From Bryobacterales bacterium (lineage in GTDB: Bacteria > Acidobacteriota > Terriglobia > Bryobacterales > Bryobacteraceae): a stretch of 64,000 nucleotides of DNA. Shown piece after piece: positions 62,488-64,000 of this stretch. The stretch's first letter is position 1. Every line of letters starts with the position of its first letter. The translations under genes were made by a program, and so were the position numbers. The stretch lies in assembly GCA_003163855.1 (NCBI GenBank), contig PLRJ01000162.1, positions 56,534 through 120,533 on the forward strand. Reading direction: 5' to 3'. A model generated the notes under the pieces. That model saw only the letters and a program-made list of their open reading frames with translations. It was not told where the DNA came from and made no database searches.

Positions 62488-64000
62488 ACAAAAATGTGTA
62501 AGCTTCTTTTGGCAAGTAGCTTATTTATGAAATTGTGATAGATTACTCGGTGCCTGACGGAGGATAGGGCCATGCGGGGACGCAACCCGAGCACCGTTCA
62601 GGGCCGAGACCGGAGACGGGCGGTGTTCCGCCCGTTCTGGATGAGCTTGAAAATCCGGGATCGGCCGCAAGCGATAAATCCCGGGGTTTGGGGCCGAGCC
62701 CCATTTCAACGACGGCGCAGCCTCCTTATCTCCTTTCCAGCGCCGGCATGCGCTCCGGCCAGAGAATTTGAAAACGATTGAGGGCTTCGCGCCAGCTCTG
62801 CACCGTGCTCCATCTTTTCGAATGATTGCGCAGCGCCAGATACAGCAGTTTAAGAGCCGCCTCTTCGTTGGGAAACGAGCCGCGTGTCTTGATGATTTTG
62901 CGCAGGCTCATGTTCAGTGACTCCACCGCGTTGGTCGTATAAATGATCTTGCGGATCTCATCGGGAAACGCAAAGAACGGCGTGACGCGCTCCCAGTTTC
63001 GATGCCAAACCTGGGCAATGGTGGGATGGCTCTTATCCCACTGGGCCGCAAACTTTTCAAGCTCCAACTCCGCTGCCTCGCGCGTCGGCGCCGTGTAAAT
63101 GGGACGCAGCGCCGCCGCTACTTGCCGACGTTGCTTCCAGGAAACGAAGTTCAAACAGTGCCGCACGATATGCACGATGCACAACTGCACCAGTGCTTTC
63201 GGGAACACAGCCTCAATCGCCTCCGGAAAGCCCTTGAGCCCGTCAACACAGGCGATGAACACATCTTTGACGCCGCGGTTTTTCAACTCTGTCATGACTT
63301 GGAGCCAGAACTTGGCGCCCTCGTTCTCTGTTGTCCACAGCCCCAACACTTCCTTCACGCCTTCCATGTTGATGCCAATGGCCACATGCACCGCGCGGTT
63401 CTCCACGTGCCCGTTGTGCCGCATCTTGACGTACAACGCATCCATGTACAAAATCGGGTAAATCTCTTCCAGCGGCCGGTTCTGCCAGGCGCGCACCTCG
63501 TCCTGCACCTCCTCGGTGACGTTGGAAATCAGTCCCGGACTCACCTCTACTCCGTAGATCTCTTTCAGGTGCGCTTCAATGTCGCGCGTCGACATACCGC
63601 GCGCATACATCGACAAAATCTTGTCGTCGAAGCCGGTCCAGCGCGTCTGATTCTTCGCCACAATCAGCGGCTCAAAAGTCGCGTTCCGGTCGCGCGGCGT
63701 CTCCAACTCCATCTCGCCGAAATCGCCTTTCAGCGTCTTCTTTGTCTTCCCGTTGCGCGAGTTCCCGCTCTTATAACCAGCCGGATCGTGCTTCTTATAC
63801 CCCAGATGATCGGTCAGTTCGCCTTCCAGCGACCGCTGCAAAATCGCTTTGGTGAGCTGCTTCAGCCAGCCGTTCTCACCCGCTATGTCTTCCGGCCGCT
63901 TGCCGTGCTCGGCCAGTAATTGATCGACCAGGTTCAAATCGATTCCCATGTGTCTGTCCTTTCCCGCCTTCTCGCCAGAAACAGAGCTTACACATTTTGT
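62488..64000 (-). mobile_element. IS256-family insertion sequence, right end at window edge
   Basis: Left end ACAAAAATGTGTAAGCT (62488 onward) and window end AGCTTACACATTTTGT are inverted repeats of ~25 bp with one indel. They enclose one transposase gene and ~210 bp of non-coding DNA downstream of it. A few terminal bases are probably beyond 64000, so target duplication cannot be checked. Confidence 0.82.
62726..63949 (-). CDS. IS256-family DDE transposase
   Basis: 407 aa, full length for the family and without frameshifts, so possibly active. Catalytic triad candidates: Asp in 'YPILYMDALYVK', Asp in 'FIACVDGLKGF' and Glu in 'TTNAVESLN'. The mid-region 'LCIVHIVRHCLNFVSWKQRR' is the family C/H signature. 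AGGA precedes the ATG. Confidence 0.95.
   Translation of the reverse strand: MGIDLNLVDQLLAEHGKRPEDIAGENGWLKQLTKAILQRSLEGELTDHLGYKKHDPAGYKSGNSRNGKTKKTLKGDFGEMELETPRDRNATFEPLIVAKNQTRWTGFDDKILSMYARGMSTRDIEAHLKEIYGVEVSPGLISNVTEEVQDEVRAWQNRPLEEIYPILYMDALYVKMRHNGHVENRAVHVAIGINMEGVKEVLGLWTTENEGAKFWLQVMTELKNRGVKDVFIACVDGLKGFPEAIEAVFPKALVQLCIVHIVRHCLNFVSWKQRRQVAAALRPIYTAPTREAAELELEKFAAQWDKSHPTIAQVWHRNWERVTPFFAFPDEIRKIIYTTNAVESLNMSLRKIIKTRGSFPNEEAALKLLYLALRNHSKRWSTVQSWREALNRFQILWPERMPALERR

Noticed and set aside
62572-62781. 69-aa ORF inside the IS256 non-coding end
   Set aside because: Arg-rich, overlaps the transposase 3' end, no family; likely chance.
63002-63919. 305-aa plus-strand ORF
   Set aside because: Antisense of the IS256 transposase.

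Overview
The window looks like chromosomal DNA of an Acidobacteriota member, most likely of the Bryobacterales/Solibacter type. This is inferred from the gene mix, not from a marker gene: planctomycete-type cytochrome (DUF1549/DUF1553) and DUF1501 pairs, a GWxTD protein, UpxY/CpsB exopolysaccharide regulators, MBG-like Ig repeats of the 'QTITFNAIPAQTVG' kind, PEP-CTERM proteins, carboxypeptidase-regulatory outer-membrane barrels, secreted S9/M1/M28 peptidases and a RibBA with an altered second domain. There is no rRNA, CRISPR array or replication origin.

Layout. 1-9.5 kb: AlkB, tRNA-Thr(TGT), a secreted Ig-repeat protein, then a leftward three-gene unit (two ABC half-exporters and a GH9 glycosidase) facing a CpsB-type phosphatase. 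9.5-18.8 kb: UpxY antiterminator, cytochrome/DUF1501 pair, GNAT, a POT peptide transporter that seems to lack a normal start codon, and a TIR protein whose architecture reads as TIR-4TM-TIR-like-4TM. 18.9-25.4 kb: secreted SASA esterase, a coupled unit (DUF6496 basic protein, HhH glycosylase-like protein, exported protein), a small basic protein, an alpha/beta hydrolase and a VapBC-like pair. 25.9-36.3 kb: DHA2 efflux pump, radical SAM enzyme, GH29-like fucosidase, broken LolA-like gene, Uma2 nuclease, outer-membrane barrel and GWxTD protein. 36.6-43 kb: PDZ-bearing histidine kinase with its NtrC-type regulator, followed by a rearranged zone. In that zone the regulator's 3' end is duplicated (12 mismatches in 285 bp, spaced 1,360 bp) around a PEP-CTERM gene and a BrnT toxin pseudogene. 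43.3-59.7 kb: a dense housekeeping run (DUF1844, MBL hydrolase, RibF, LacD, RibBA, S9 peptidase, ThiE, M1 peptidase, flavin oxidoreductase, ABC exporter pair, M28 peptidase). 59.7-64 kb: a graveyard of mobile DNA (Rhs tail, truncated genes, integrase tail, 3' half of a tRNA-Arg, short repeats, PEP-CTERM gene with an altered end, iteron-like repeats) ending in an IS256-family element whose right end meets the window edge.

How the genes fit together. Many genes are secreted carbohydrate- or peptide-degrading enzymes and transporters, fitting a soil heterotroph living on polymers. RibF and RibBA place two riboflavin/FAD steps close together, with ThiE nearby. The items most worth a second look are the double-TIR membrane protein, the RR-tail/BrnT chimera, the apparent AUC start of the POT transporter, the RibBA GTP-cyclohydrolase domain lacking its catalytic loop, and a ~70-bp element repeated upstream of two operons.
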